The notes under the pieces: generated by a model
The model's database searches: none
The model's input: only the letters and a program-made list of their open reading frames with translations
What the model was told of the DNA's origin: nothing
Origin: an uncultured Prevotella sp.
GTDB taxonomy: Bacteria; Bacteroidota; Bacteroidia; Bacteroidales; Bacteroidaceae
Length of the DNA stretch: 55,032 bases
Assembly (NCBI GenBank): GCA_946548065.1
Contig: CAMNPM010000013.1
Location: 1-55,032, forward strand
Direction: 5' to 3'
Position numbers and translations under genes: made by a program
Shown: piece by piece, positions 18,037-26,402 of the stretch
Layout: each line of letters opens with the position of its first letter
Position numbering within the stretch: position 1 is the first letter of the stretch

Positions 18037-19331
18037 TCTACGTTCATTTGTTTCTTCATCCACTGCTGCCACTCGTCCCACTGCTCCTGATACCAGAAGT
18101 GGGATGTCTGCTGATAGATGCTCAGCGTCTTGGGGCAGGTCAGCGTATTATAAGTAGCGTATGCCGTTGTGGGAGGCACTACGTCGTCGTTATAGCCAAA
18201 CGACACCCACGTGGGGCATTTGATGCGACGCACGAAGTTCACTCCGTCGTAATACCGCGAGGTCTCCACCATATCACTCTTGGCCTTTAATTCTTCATTC
18301 GTCATCTTATAGAAGTAGTGGGGCCATCCGCAGGCAATGCCCTTCAGCGAGGCAGTATGGTCGCAGAGTGCCGGATGCACGGCAGCCACAAAGGTGATGC
18401 GCTTGTCGAGTGCTGCTGTGGCATACGACAGGAAGCCCCCCTGACTGGCGCCCGTCACTCCGATGGTCTTGCCGTCCCATTCGGGCAGCGAAGCAATGTA
18501 GTCGACACTGCGCACACAGCCTACCACCACACGCTTATAGTAACTGCGGTCTCTGTTGTCCATTCCGAAGTCCCAGTAGCAGTTCAGAGCTCCCTGCATC
18601 AGGTCGTCGTAGAAGCGCTGCGGATGGGTAACGTCCACTCCGTGAATGCCAATCTCCAGCACGATAGCCTTGCCGGGAGCCGTATAGGTGTCACCGCTAT
18701 AAGGTCGGACACCCGCACCAGGCACGCGCAGCAGTGCCGGATACTTGCCCGGCTTCGTGGGCACGCTCAGTATACCATAGGTACGCGAGCCCCAGCGGAT
18801 GTTCTGGAACGACACCTGATAGACATTCACCTCCTCGTTGCTGCGCTCGGGCAACAGCTCGCGCTGGGGCATCAACGCCGTCCAGCGGGCCTCCTCAAGG
18901 GTCTTGGCCCAGAACTGGTCGAAGTCCTCAGGCTCAACGGTTGTAGGTTTTAGTTTCTCAGGTGAGAATGCTGCCGTACACGAACCTTTATAATCCTTGC
19001 CGCCCACATGGGCCGTCACCGTCAGGCGGTAGAAGCCGGGCTTCGACATCTTGCCCTTCCAGGTCATCGTGCCGTCTTTCAGCACCACGCCCTTCTTCTC
19101 CACCTCTGGATACATCTCCGGACCGGCCTCATAGTCTATGGTGACATTGTCCAGCAAAGTCGATGACTTGGTGACGCTGACTTTGAATTGGGCTGTCTGG
19201 CCCACCTCATAATTCCAGTCCTGATGGTCGGGAACCACGGTGACTTTGATATTTTTACCACGAATCTGAGCCTCAGAGGGCAACAGCCCCAAGAGTGACA
19301 TGAGCAGCAAGAGGAAACAAGTTTTCTTCAT
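18033..19331 (-). CDS. secreted acetyl esterase of the CE7/AXE1 type
   Basis: About 432 residues from MKKTCFLLLLMSLLGLLPSE at 19331. I rejected the longer start at 19382 because the promoter box at 19371-19378 lies inside it. Residues about 25-140 form an Ig-like N-terminal domain; the alpha/beta-hydrolase domain follows. Nucleophile Ser is in GVTGASQGGFLSY, Asp in GYNDDVVPPTTAY, His in QQTSHFWY. CE7 enzymes deacetylate acetylated sugars and xylan. As first gene of the mannan catabolic operon, removal of O-acetyl groups from (gluco)mannan oligosaccharides is a reasonable inference. The stop overlaps the GH26 start. Confidence 0.85.
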   Translation of the reverse strand: MKKTCFLLLLMSLLGLLPSEAQIRGKNIKVTVVPDHQDWNYEVGQTAQFKVSVTKSSTLLDNVTIDYEAGPEMYPEVEKKGVVLKDGTMTWKGKMSKPGFYRLTVTAHVGGKDYKGSCTAAFSPEKLKPTTVEPEDFDQFWAKTLEEARWTALMPQRELLPERSNEEVNVYQVSFQNIRWGSRTYGILSVPTKPGKYPALLRVPGAGVRPYSGDTYTAPGKAIVLEIGIHGVDVTHPQRFYDDLMQGALNCYWDFGMDNRDRSYYKRVVVGCVRSVDYIASLPEWDGKTIGVTGASQGGFLSYATAALDKRITFVAAVHPALCDHTASLKGIACGWPHYFYKMTNEELKAKSDMVETSRYYDGVNFVRRIKCPTWVSFGYNDDVVPPTTAYATYNTLTCPKTLSIYQQTSHFWYQEQWDEWQQWMKKQMNVE

Positions 19332-19370
19332 TTCTTTGGTCTTTAGTATTGACAAGCAATAAACACGTTG

Positions 19371-19378
19371 CAAAGTTA
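19371..19378 (-). promoter_or_regulatory. -7 box for the leftward mannan operon
   Basis: Minus-strand TAACTTTG about 40 nt before the esterase ATG; CAA at 19397-19399 (minus-strand TTG) is a possible -33 element. Confidence 0.5.
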
Positions 19379-19506
19379 ACACAATTTTCCGAAAAACAAT
19401 AATACTATTATGACAAACTTAGATACTTTACTGATTCTGAAGAATTAAAAAAACTTAATTCCGGTCTCTCGTTCAAGCGTTCTTAGCAGCCAGCGACAGC
19501 TTACCT

Positions 19507-19646
19507 CCGACTTAAATCGCCAAAAACATCGATAAAACGGGAGTTGAACGTGAATTAAGTCGGTGTTAAGTAGGAGTTAACTCATAGGGACGCACGAATT
19601 AGCTCAGACGATCGTCGGAATTAACTCAGATGAACGTCTGAGTTAA
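19507..19646. promoter_or_regulatory. cluster of dyads between the two mannan operons
   Basis: The 584-nt divergent spacer 19332-19915 holds no convincing gene. In it lie four inverted repeats: CCGACTTAA (19507-19515) / TTAAGTCGG (19555-19563); palindrome GAGTTAACTC (19574-19583); palindrome GACGATCGTC (19607-19616); and a perfect 10-bp hairpin TTAACTCAGA (19621-19630) / TCTGAGTTAA (19637-19646). The repeated GAGTTAA/TTAACTC word suggests one recognition motif, possibly for a regulator of both operons; a dispersed palindromic element is the alternative. Confidence 0.45.
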
Positions 19647-19852
19647 GCTGGATTCAGAGAGGTGTTGCGAATTGAATAATTCTAATAAAACCGAAGTATT
19701 ATTATAATATAATGTACGCGCGAGGAATTGGTATCTTTTTTCTGCCATTCAACACTGCTTCCCTTTCCCACAAATATGGTAGAAAAACACACTTTTGCAA
19801 AAAAGTATCAAAAATTGGTAACAAAAAGTTATCGAATTTTAAGAAATTATAT

Positions 19853-19860
19853 TATCTTTG
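19853..19860 (+). promoter_or_regulatory. -7 box for the SusC operon
   Basis: TATCTTTG fits TAnnTTTG, 56 nt before the SusC start. A good -33 element at the usual spacing is not seen, which would fit activator dependence. Confidence 0.5.
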
Positions 19861-19915
19861 CATCGTCAATAACGAAATTAAGCGAATCAATATACTATTA
19901 ACTAACTAAAAAGGT

Positions 19916-22900
19916 ATGAATCTAAATTGCAGTAAAAACTCTCTGCTGGCAGGATTATGCGCAATGACCCTGCTGGGCTATTCGCCTGCAATGTATGCAG
20001 CCGGGGGCAGCTCACCACTGCCCAACGAGGTGCAGCAGTCGAAGAAGATTACGGGTACTGTGACGGACGCTATGGGTCCGGTCATCGGTGCAAGTGTAGT
20101 AGTTAAGGGTACCTCGAACGGTGTAGCCACCGACTTCGACGGTAACTTTACGCTGAATGTCAACCAAGGTCAGACCATCGTTGTGAGCTACATCGGCTAC
20201 CTCACGAAAGAGATCAAGATTGACAGCCGTTCGAACTACCAGATCACGCTCGAAGAGGACAAGAAGGTGCTCGACGAAGTGGTGGTCGTAGGTTATGGTA
20301 CGATGAAGAAGAGCGACCTGGCTGGTGCCACCGGCTCGATGGACGAGAAGAAGATGAAGGGTTCAATCATCACCAACCTCGACCAGGCCTTTGCCGGACG
20401 TGTGGCCGGTGTGACCGCTATGGCCACCTCGGGTGCTCCCGGTTCTTCTACATCTATCCGTGTGCGTGGTCAGGCCACCATCAATGCCGGTGCCGAGCCT
20501 CTCTACGTCATCGACGGTGTCATCTGGAACAACTCCAACTCGTCGGGTGCCTCTGTAGGTCTGGGCGACCGTCTGGGTAACGGTTCCGTATCTTCAGTGT
20601 CTCCGCTGTCAACCATCAACCCTGCCGACATCGTCTCGATGGAAATCCTGAAGGACGCCTCGGCCACCGCTATCTACGGTGCACAGGGTGCTAATGGTGT
20701 GGTGCTGATTACCACCAAGCACGGTAAGACCGGCGAGGCCAAGTTCTCGTACGACGGTATGGTGGCTTGGCAGTATCAGGGCAAGCGCATCGACATGCTC
20801 AACCTGCGCCAGTTTGCAGAATACTATAATGATATGGTAGCCCAGGGCGGTGCCACTGAGGATCCCACGCTGAGCGACCCCAGCCTGCTGGGCAAGGGTA
20901 CCAACTGGCAGGATGCCATCTTCCGCACTGCCGTGCAGCACCAGCATCAGATCAGCGCACAAGGCGGTACGGATGCCGTGAAGTATTATGTCAGTGCCAA
21001 CTATATGAACCAAGATGGTACCATCATCGGTTCAAACTTCATGCGTAACGGTGCCCGCGTCAACCTGGATGCTCAGCTGAAGCCTTGGTTGAAGCTGGGT
21101 CTGAACGCCACCTACTCGCACACCTCAGAGAAGCTGCTGAAGGCCGACCAGGACGAGGGTGTCATCACCTACGCCCTGACCACCCCGCCCTATCAGCCCA
21201 TCTACAACATTGAGGGCGGCTACACCTCTGTCTCGCGCGAAGGTATGAGCAACCCCAACCCCGTTGCTCTGGCCTTGATGAACGACTACCGCTACAAGCG
21301 TAACCTGCTGAACGGTAACATCTTCGCTGAAGTAACCTTCCTGAAGGGACTCGTCTGGCACACCGAAGTAGGCTACAACTTCAACTGGGACCGTGCCTCG
21401 ACTTTCGAACCCACCGTCAGCTTAGGCAACTGGACGAAGGCCCAGAACCAGGCCCGCGTACAGAAGACCACAGGACAGTTCATCCAGATCAAGAACTACA
21501 TTACTTATAACGGCCAGATTGGCAAGCACAGTTTCTCGGCCATGATTGGTCAGGAGGCCTGGGAGAGCAAGTGGGACTACGTAAGTGCCTACAACACCGA
21601 CCTGCCTTCGAACTCTATCCAGAATCCGGCCCTGGGTACCGGACAGGCTGAGATTGGTGCCGGCTACGGCTCATCCTCTATGTCATCGTTCTTCACCCGC
21701 GAGACCTACAACTACGACGACCGCTACCTGCTGACCTACACCTTCCGTCGCGACGGTAGCTCGAACTTCGGTCCCGACAAGCGCTGGGGTTCGTTCCACT
21801 CGTTTGCAGCAGCCTGGCGCTTCTCCAACGAAGCCTTCATCAAGAAGTTCGCTGAGAAGTGGCTTTCCAATGGTAAGCTCCGCATCGGTTGGGGTCAGAC
21901 TGGTAACTCCAGCATCGGTGGCGGTAAGTGGGCATCAGACCTCTCCGTTATGGAAACTGGACTGGGTACCTCACAGCGCCCCGCCCGTATTGCCAACACT
22001 GAGATTCACTGGGAGAAGCAGGAGCAGACCAACATCGGTCTCGACCTGGGTTTCTTCAACAACAAGATCAACATCACCCTCGACTGGTATAAGAAGGTGT
22101 CAAACGACATGCTGATGCCTATGCAGCTGCCCTCATACATGGGAACCAGCGGTAACGGCTCTTCAGCCCTCGCAGCACCTTGGGGTAACTATGGTAAGAT
22201 TGAGAACACCGGTCTTGAGCTGACCGTCAACACCCACCCCATCAGCACCAAGGACTTCTCTTGGGACTCTGAATTCGAGATTTCATGGAACAAGAACAAG
22301 CTGAAGGAGCTCGCCGGTACTGCCAGCGCCGCCATCTACGGCTACGGTATGTGGACCGACATTGTGTCGAAGAGTGACGTGGGCCAGCCCCTGTTCCAGT
22401 TCTACGGATATGTCACCGACGGTGTCTACACCAGCCTGGAGGACATCGAGACCAGCCCCAAGCCCGTATCCTACAACAACGCCGGCTTCAACCGCTGGAA
22501 CACCGTATGGGTGGGCGACATCAAGTACAAGGACCTGAACAGCGACGGTGTCATCGACGAGAACGACCGTACCTACATAGGCAACCCCATGCCTAAGTAC
22601 ACCTTCGGTTGGACCAACACCTTCCGATACAAGGACTTCGACCTGACTATCTTCATCAACGGTTCGTATGGCAACAAGGTGTTCAACTACCTGCGCATGA
22701 AGCTCGACGGCATGAACAGTGTATGGCAGAACCAGGCCGCTTCGGTGCTGGGACGTTCTACCATCACTCCCATCGACCCCGACAAGGACTACACCAACGG
22801 CTACGTAGGCAACAACTCGGGTACCGTATGGAACTGGTACGACGACATCGACAACGTACAGGTGGTGAATCCCACCGGTCTGCCTGCCGTCCGTCTGAAC

Positions 22901-23197
22901 GACCCGAACAACAACCGCCGCATCAGCGACCGCTATGTGGAGAACGGCAGCTACCTGCGCATGAAGAACATCACCCTGGGTTACACGCTGCCTAAGAAGA
23001 TTGCCCAGAAGCTGTATCTGGACAACCTGCGCGTCTACTGCAACATCCAGAACCTCTTCACCATTACCGGTTACGACGGCTACGACCCCGAGGTTGGTGC
23101 TTCTACAGCCGACACCAACGGTTACGTCTATGGTCTTGATAACGGACGCTATCCGTCTCCGACTGTATATTCATTTGGTCTTAACGTCACATTCTAA
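19916..23197 (+). CDS. SusC/RagA-like TonB-dependent outer-membrane transporter
   Basis: 1093 residues. Signal peptide about 1-28 (ending SPAMYAA), a carboxypeptidase-regulatory-like beta-sandwich (about 43-115, KKITGTVTDAMGPVIGASV), TonB-box region EVVVVGYGT, plug domain with the SusC landmark PLYVIDGV, then the barrel ending in Phe (FGLNVTF). With the SusD partner 19 nt downstream it forms a lidded importer of oligosaccharides. Substrate, mannan or glucomannan oligosaccharides, is inferred from the flanking GH26, GH5, GH130 and epimerase genes. It is the first gene of the rightward operon. Confidence 0.95.
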   Translation: MNLNCSKNSLLAGLCAMTLLGYSPAMYAAGGSSPLPNEVQQSKKITGTVTDAMGPVIGASVVVKGTSNGVATDFDGNFTLNVNQGQTIVVSYIGYLTKEIKIDSRSNYQITLEEDKKVLDEVVVVGYGTMKKSDLAGATGSMDEKKMKGSIITNLDQAFAGRVAGVTAMATSGAPGSSTSIRVRGQATINAGAEPLYVIDGVIWNNSNSSGASVGLGDRLGNGSVSSVSPLSTINPADIVSMEILKDASATAIYGAQGANGVVLITTKHGKTGEAKFSYDGMVAWQYQGKRIDMLNLRQFAEYYNDMVAQGGATEDPTLSDPSLLGKGTNWQDAIFRTAVQHQHQISAQGGTDAVKYYVSANYMNQDGTIIGSNFMRNGARVNLDAQLKPWLKLGLNATYSHTSEKLLKADQDEGVITYALTTPPYQPIYNIEGGYTSVSREGMSNPNPVALALMNDYRYKRNLLNGNIFAEVTFLKGLVWHTEVGYNFNWDRASTFEPTVSLGNWTKAQNQARVQKTTGQFIQIKNYITYNGQIGKHSFSAMIGQEAWESKWDYVSAYNTDLPSNSIQNPALGTGQAEIGAGYGSSSMSSFFTRETYNYDDRYLLTYTFRRDGSSNFGPDKRWGSFHSFAAAWRFSNEAFIKKFAEKWLSNGKLRIGWGQTGNSSIGGGKWASDLSVMETGLGTSQRPARIANTEIHWEKQEQTNIGLDLGFFNNKINITLDWYKKVSNDMLMPMQLPSYMGTSGNGSSALAAPWGNYGKIENTGLELTVNTHPISTKDFSWDSEFEISWNKNKLKELAGTASAAIYGYGMWTDIVSKSDVGQPLFQFYGYVTDGVYTSLEDIETSPKPVSYNNAGFNRWNTVWVGDIKYKDLNSDGVIDENDRTYIGNPMPKYTFGWTNTFRYKDFDLTIFINGSYGNKVFNYLRMKLDGMNSVWQNQAASVLGRSTITPIDPDKDYTNGYVGNNSGTVWNWYDDIDNVQVVNPTGLPAVRLNDPNNNRRISDRYVENGSYLRMKNITLGYTLPKKIAQKLYLDNLRVYCNIQNLFTITGYDGYDPEVGASTADTNGYVYGLDNGRYPSPTVYSFGLNVTF

Positions 23198-23216
23198 TTA
23201 TAATTAAGGTATTACT

Positions 23217-24995
23217 ATGAAACTATATAATTTCAAATCAGTAGCATGTATTGCTTTCATGGGCCTCGCGTTGTCGTCATGCGACAAGTATCTGGAGCGC
23301 CCGACGGAAGACGGCTATGATACTTCCAACTACTATAGCAACGATGCCCAGTGCCGTGCAGGTGTCAACTATCTGTACAACTCGCCCTGGTACGACTTCA
23401 TGCGCGGATTCTTCAAGGTTGGAGAGGTGATGTCGGGCAACTACTATATGGGCAGCTCACCCTATCTTACCTTCACGCTCGACGGTTCCGACCAGGACTT
23501 GGCCAACATGAGTGCCTCGCTCTGGGCTGTCAATACGCACTCTTCTACCGTCTACGACAACATCAAGAATGCCACTTCCGGTGCCAGCGAAGCTGTCAAG
23601 AATGCCACGATGGGCGAATGCCTTGTATGGAAGGCTATGGCTTATTTCTATCTGGTACGTTCGTTCGGTGCTGTACCCATCATCCACAGCCCTATCAACG
23701 AGATCAGAAGCCAAAACTCGACCGGTCTGCGCAAGGCTAAGATCAGCAATATCTACGACTATATCGTCATTCTGCTCAACAAAGCCATCGAGCTGTTGCC
23801 TGAGAAAGACCCCACCAACAACGGACGCATCGACAAGTATGCTGCCAAGGGTCTGTTGGCTAAGGTCTATCTGACAAAGTCTGGTTTCAGCGAAAGCAAC
23901 ACCACCTACAACCCCGGCACCTACAGCTACATCACCTGTACGGCCCACCAGCGCAACGCTGAAGACCTGGCCAAGGCTGCCGAGCTGGCCTACGACGTCA
24001 TTCAGAACAGCGGCCGCAAACTGATGGAGAACTACTCCGACATCTTCCGCGGCGAGAACAATGTCTGTGACGAGGCCCTCATCTCTTGGGCTTGGACTAT
24101 GGGTTCCCACTGGACCTGCCAGAACTCATTCCACTGCGACCTCTCCATCGAAGGCTTCGATGAGAATGGCGACTGCTGGGGTGGCTGGGGCGGTCCCTCT
24201 GTCGACCTGCAGGATGCTTTCAACGAGAACGCTCTGAGTCCTAACCGCCAGAATGTGGACGACCGCCGTAAGGCTACCTGCATGATGCCCGGCGACGTTT
24301 ACGACTACTTCTATGCCGACTGTGGCGGATTCGAATTCCTCAAGTTCTGCTATGGCGGCTATGCTGCCGACGGACATCCTGGCCCTGGACAGTGGGAGAG
24401 TCCCACGGGTGCCGGTGAGGTAAAGCACCTCTATGGCAACAATGCCGACCACGCTCGTTTCTATGGTGCCAACGCCGGACGTATGGCTTCAGCCCTCTAC
24501 ACCCATCTGCTGCGCCTGGCCGATGTATATCTGATTTTCTGTGAAGCCGCTATGGGCAATAGCAGCTCTACCACCGATGCCCGTGTGCTCGAGGCTTTCT
24601 ATCAGGTACGCCACCGCTCAGTGAAGGGCTATCAGTATCCTACTTCCATCACATGGGAGGACGTCTGGAAGGAGCGTCGCCTGGAGCTTGCCTGCGAGGG
24701 TGACCGCTGGTACGACTACGTACGCCGCTACTACTATGACCCACAGGGTGCCATCAACGAGATCAAGGGTCAGCGCCGCAACGGCTACAACGCCCTGAAC
24801 GAACTCTATAAAGGCTACTACGAGAGTGGCGCTTGGGATCTTGCAGGTTCTGGTGCTGCCTACGACGAGAACACCGCTGCCCCCAACGTTACCGACCGCA
24901 GCTTCACCATTCCTCTGCCTTCTGCCGACATCAGCTACAACCCCCTGCTGATGGAAGCTCCTGAAGACTACGATCTCAGCGGAATATCTTTCTAA
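23217..24995 (+). CDS. SusD/RagB-like glycan-binding lipoprotein
   Basis: 592 residues. Signal peptide II with Cys in LSSCDKYLERP, followed by the SusD N-terminal pattern (YDTSNYYSNDAQCRAGVNYLYN). TPR-like helices of the RagB fold follow, and the conserved C-terminal block with WEDVWKERRLELACEGDRWYDYVR is present. It caps the SusC barrel on the cell surface and delivers glycan. The order directly after SusC is the standard pairing. Confidence 0.95.
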   Translation: MKLYNFKSVACIAFMGLALSSCDKYLERPTEDGYDTSNYYSNDAQCRAGVNYLYNSPWYDFMRGFFKVGEVMSGNYYMGSSPYLTFTLDGSDQDLANMSASLWAVNTHSSTVYDNIKNATSGASEAVKNATMGECLVWKAMAYFYLVRSFGAVPIIHSPINEIRSQNSTGLRKAKISNIYDYIVILLNKAIELLPEKDPTNNGRIDKYAAKGLLAKVYLTKSGFSESNTTYNPGTYSYITCTAHQRNAEDLAKAAELAYDVIQNSGRKLMENYSDIFRGENNVCDEALISWAWTMGSHWTCQNSFHCDLSIEGFDENGDCWGGWGGPSVDLQDAFNENALSPNRQNVDDRRKATCMMPGDVYDYFYADCGGFEFLKFCYGGYAADGHPGPGQWESPTGAGEVKHLYGNNADHARFYGANAGRMASALYTHLLRLADVYLIFCEAAMGNSSSTTDARVLEAFYQVRHRSVKGYQYPTSITWEDVWKERRLELACEGDRWYDYVRRYYYDPQGAINEIKGQRRNGYNALNELYKGYYESGAWDLAGSGAAYDENTAAPNVTDRSFTIPLPSADISYNPLLMEAPEDYDLSGISF

Positions 24996-25016
24996 CCCTT
25001 TAAAGTAATTACAGAT

Positions 25017-26369
25017 ATGAAATACAATAATAAATTAAGCAGTCTGCTTCTGACAGCCGTAGCACTGGCTTCCGGATTCTCGCTTCAGTCGTGTAAGGAC
25101 CAGCCCGACAAGTTTGAACTGACAGATGGCACACCTACCATTTACTATATCCGTCCTGCACAGCTCAGCTCCAGCGACTCCCTGCTGGTAGAGGCTCAGC
25201 CCAGGGCTCAGATATGCCTCGTTGGTTCTAATCTTACCAGCATCCAGCAGATGTACTTCAACGACAAGAAGGCCATTCTGAACACCAGCTTCATCACCAA
25301 GAACACGCTGATTGTACAGGTTCCCGGCGACATCCCCGACGAGGTGAGCGACAAGATCTACATGATTACTCAGGCACACGACACGCTGACCTACGACTTC
25401 CACGTTGCCATTCCGGCTCCAACCGTAGCACAGATGTCTTGCGAATATGCTGCTCCCGGCTCTACGGCCGTTATCTATGGCAGCTACTTCATCGACGACC
25501 CGAACGTACCTCTTGAGGTCATCTTCCCCGACGGAAAGAGTGCCGACATCAAGAGCGTCAACAGCTCGCGCAGTGCCATTACCTTCGAAGTGCCCAACTG
25601 CACCACAGAGGGTCCCATCAGCGTGAAGTCTATCTACGGTACTTCCTCTTCTTCGTTCCGCTACCTCGACTCACGTGGCATCCTGTTCGACTTCGACACG
25701 CCTAATGCTGTCACCAATGTCGTACTGGGCAACCACGGATGGCACGCACAGAAGATTGAGACCGACGCTACAGCCCTCTCCGGCAACTTCCTGCGTCTGG
25801 GCGATCCTTCTGTCACGCTGGATGAAGACGGAGGATGGAACGACGGTAACTTCTCGTTCGAGTACTGGCCGGGCAACTGGGCTGACCCAGAGACCTACCA
25901 GGGCGACGGTGTCCGTCTGACAAGTCTTGTCGACTTCAGCGACTACAACAACATGGCCTACAAGTTCGAGATGCTTGTTCCGAAGGCCAATCCCTGGGCT
26001 TCTGGTGCTATGCAGATTATCGTCGGTGGTGTCACCAAGATCTCTAACGGCAATGCCGGAGTGAAGGATATTGACGGCAATGTACTTGGCGGTGCCAACA
26101 ACACCTACTTCAACAACGACGTGTTGCCTCGTGGCATCTATCGTCCTTGGGAGGCTACAGGAAGCTTCGATACTGGCGATGAGTGGATTACCGTTACCAT
26201 CCCCATCAGCGACTTCAAGTATGGTTTCAGTGGCGGTGCTGCTTCTGGCTCTCTGACCGCTGCCGACTTCAGCAGTCTCACCATCTTCGTGGTAAGCGGC
26301 GGCATCAAGGGTACCGAGTGTAAACCCGTCATCAAGATCGACAACATCCGTGCCGTTCCTAATAAGTAA
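25017..26369 (+). CDS. surface glycan-binding lipoprotein with TIG domain (SGBP-like)
   Basis: 450 residues. Signal peptide II with LQSCKDQPDKFEL. Ig-like/TIG segments (about 35-215, including PTVAQMSCEYAAPGSTAVIYGSYF) come before a C-terminal binding domain (about 225-447) with many Trp/Tyr (NHGWHAQ, DGGWNDGNFSFEYWPGNW, SGAMQIIVGG). This layout matches the SGBP proteins in the third position of Bacteroidales glycan loci, which hold polysaccharide at the surface. It carries no catalytic motif. Confidence 0.88.
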   Translation: MKYNNKLSSLLLTAVALASGFSLQSCKDQPDKFELTDGTPTIYYIRPAQLSSSDSLLVEAQPRAQICLVGSNLTSIQQMYFNDKKAILNTSFITKNTLIVQVPGDIPDEVSDKIYMITQAHDTLTYDFHVAIPAPTVAQMSCEYAAPGSTAVIYGSYFIDDPNVPLEVIFPDGKSADIKSVNSSRSAITFEVPNCTTEGPISVKSIYGTSSSSFRYLDSRGILFDFDTPNAVTNVVLGNHGWHAQKIETDATALSGNFLRLGDPSVTLDEDGGWNDGNFSFEYWPGNWADPETYQGDGVRLTSLVDFSDYNNMAYKFEMLVPKANPWASGAMQIIVGGVTKISNGNAGVKDIDGNVLGGANNTYFNNDVLPRGIYRPWEATGSFDTGDEWITVTIPISDFKYGFSGGAASGSLTAADFSSLTIFVVSGGIKGTECKPVIKIDNIRAVPNK

Positions 26370-26402
26370 AGGTATAAAGGTATTAAAGTAAAAAGAAAAG
26401 TT

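Noticed and set aside
16687..18090. 467-codon + strand frame over the GH26 gene.
   Set aside because: Shadow frame: the minus strand encodes a GH26 with intact catalytic motifs.
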